NCBI GenBank assembly: GCA_914767715.1
Contig: OU612067.1
Coordinates: forward strand, 5,332,001-5,396,000
From: Membranipora membranacea
Lineage: Eukaryota > Bryozoa > Gymnolaemata > Cheilostomatida > Membraniporidae
Direction: 5' to 3'
DNA length: 64,000 bases
Part shown: piece by piece, positions 61,787-64,000 of the stretch
Numbering within the stretch: position 1 is the stretch's first letter
How the letters are laid out: each line of letters opens with the position of its first letter
Made by a program: the position numbers and the translations under genes
Notes under the pieces: generated by a model
What the model was told of the DNA's origin: nothing
The model's database searches: none
What the model saw: the letters and a program-made list of their open reading frames with translations, nothing else

Positions 61787-64000
61787 TGAGCAATGAGGAT
61801 TTCATAATTACATTGTCTGCGACCATATGCTCTATAATTATGAATTGGATGTGAAAGATCATTTTCATTTGTAACCACCGCATGGCTCCAGCGACCAGGG
61901 CTGAAAATGCACGGCTTATTGCCATCATAATGGTTATGATATATAGGAGGGATTTCCCCCCTAGACAAAGTAGGAAGGGGGATACCATCCCTTGCATCCC
62001 CCTCAACTCTATCACTGGTCGAGCCAAGCTATTTTCTATTTGCTTTGATTCTCAAAAGATATTGCCAAGATTGACAATCTTCAAATTGTGTAGCTAATAT
62101 ACCTGTAAGATCATTCCTTTGATTTATTGTCAACACTATGAAAGAAAATAATTCCTGTATGCAATGTCTGGTTTGAAACAAAAAGCTGTAATTTGCTAAC
62201 CAAGGGAAAAGTCAAGTTCTGTTGTGTGTCAGGTAAGGGATGTATGTTGGGACAATGCAAAATAAAAATTCTGCATCATACCTGACAAGTCTCCCTTTTT
62301 GGTAGGGAGCCTCCCAGTTTGTAGGGGTATTTTCCACCTCCTCCCTATCTCCCTTTTTCCTCCCTTTTTCCTCCCTTTTTTCAGCTTTCTTCACCCAGAA
62401 AACTTTTTAAGCTTCTAGTTGCAAGAAAAACTATGTCTTCCTACCCCAACAGCACATATATCTAGATATAATTGCCTATTAACATACTATCTCTCCTCGT
62501 TAGGATAAAGCGCAACAATATTATTTTTAAAATCAGGTAAAATTACGCATTTCATAATATGAACGCTCTAGTTTTGGCTTAAAATAAATGACAACAAGGG
62601 CCAAATTACACCTTCATTGCCGGACGCGCAGAGTGGTACTCCGGGTCGAGAGTTCGACCGCGGAGACCTCCTGATTTCTGGGTCTACCAACTTGTCATGT
62701 ATGTTCTGCATACTGATATACTTTGGCAATGTGTGACTTTATATGCAGTATAATAAACTTATATGGTGCATGAAATGTTTAAACCTTTCCTGTTACAGTG
62801 AATTTAATGACATGGCAAGATTTATGTCGCAAGTTCTATCATCAAATTTCATTTCATTTTGTACAGTAAAGGATGGTTGGTTAACGAGTATTTGTAAATA
62901 AATTATTATGTTTTTTTTGTTTTCTATTTTATGCACTAGGTCTTATTTGACCGCCCTATTTAACAGGCCCCCTTAAGCTCGGGTGGCTTGTGTGGGGTAG
63001 TACCCTATACCCTTGCCCGCCGTTGCCGGCTACTCTTTTTTCGAAAAGGCAGAGGGGGATCTTTATACTGCATGCAAGCACACAGGATGTTGATCCGAGT
63101 TGGACTATTGCAGCTTGATAATGTTGTATCATTGGGTGGAAAACTCCCATGAAATGTTTAAAAGTGTCTTTTATAACTATTGTGATAAACGGCATTTAGA
63201 CCTCTCCCTCTGGACCCCTGGCCAGTGGTGTATTCACTGAGAACCGGGTCTGTTTCATCAGGGAGGTACAGAGAATTCAGTTTTTGAAACGATATGGCCT
63301 TTCATGTGTATTCTACAGTTACTCCGTAAAACATCTATGCCAATACAAACCCTATCCTGAGAGGGTAGACACAGCCCTTTCAGAAGTTTTTTCTCGTATC
63401 CAGGTGATCGGTCATGATGGCCACAAACTGGGTTTGACTGAGGACTTTCGATCATGAACTCTATTGAGAACAAATAATGCTTATCCTCCCATCCTCAGTC
63501 CCATTCTTCTCGCTATATAAGATATAATATTGGGAGTTAAGGTTATTTTGTATTGGGTGGGAGGTTTACAAATGATGGTGGTACCAACCGAAATGCAGGT
63601 ACTTCCATGATGGCTACAGAATAATGAATTTTGGTACTCTAATAAATGAACAGTTAATAAATAAACATGCCTAAATTTTCTTCTTTTTTTACTTATTGTC
63701 AATCTTTTAAATAATGGACACAAAGCATGCAGAGAAAGTAAATGACATAAAAAATGTCGAGATTAAAAACATGGGAACAGCTACACTGTAAGAAGACTAG
63801 AGTGATGGCTGCCCGAGAAACCTTGCCACTAGACAAATAATTATGACTATAATAATACTGTAAGTTCAACGTAATCTTGTTTTTTCTTTGGTATGTGAAA
63901 TGTTGTCAACAAACCAAATTAGGAGTTTAATTAGGCCTTTTAGTTTGATGTGATATACACCACGCACTTCCCTGTCGTGAGAGGGTAAGTAATGAATGTG
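61787..64000. other. Right end of window, nothing recognised
   Basis: I see no exon, RNA gene or clear repeat that I can support. Minus-strand frames at 62,956-63,195 and 63,481-63,723 match no family known to me. Confidence 0.45.

Noticed and set aside
62625-62700. Weak tRNA-like stretch (gagagttcgaccgcgg)
   Set aside because: The B box is poor and no cloverleaf could be drawn.

Overview
The window is animal nuclear DNA, AT-rich, with spliced genes (GT-AG introns, mostly 200-1500 bp), tRNA-derived SINEs and many short foldback elements. The gene families are metazoan: an inhibitor-of-apoptosis protein (IAP), MS4A/CD20-like four-pass membrane proteins, and the m5U tRNA methyltransferase TRMT2A. 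A non-vertebrate, possibly a sponge or other marine invertebrate, is my guess; nothing here proves the phylum. All recognised genes lie on the minus strand.

Layout. 1-10,575: about 17.7 tandem copies of a ~598-bp satellite, with a 1,795-bp (three-unit) higher-order duplication, decaying into degenerate copies up to ~11.2 kb. 11,278-13,677: a gene with a Cys/His-rich start and a Tudor-like exon. 13,867-15,180: a one-armed copy of a P-like transposon, interrupted by a tRNA-like sequence. 15.2-19.4 kb: gene-poor, with a cluster of GGGGAG motifs and a CATA microsatellite. 19,436-30,062: complete TRMT2A, which I could resolve into 17 exons (608 codons, every phase consistent). 30,908-43,138: an MS4A-like gene whose introns hold a pair of nested P-like elements (each with its own 8-bp target duplication) and another large inverted-repeat element with a LINE endonuclease remnant. 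46,460-48,502: an intronless IAP with two BIR domains, a UBA-like region and a RING, plus two unusual N-terminal hydrophobic segments. 48.5-53.1 kb: gene-free, rich in foldback elements, including a nearly perfect 150-bp palindrome and a 566-bp Mutator-like MITE. 53,145-57,753: a second MS4A-like gene (7 exons, 321 codons) sharing its first intron positions with the first. 57.8-64 kb: repeats, a tRNA-Ser-like sequence and an uncertain Gln/Thr-rich exon.

The two MS4A-like genes look like a tandem duplication with the intronless IAP between them. The genes do not form an obvious pathway. The most interesting DNA is the mobile and repetitive part: the satellite array, the nested P-like elements, and several families of small palindromes.
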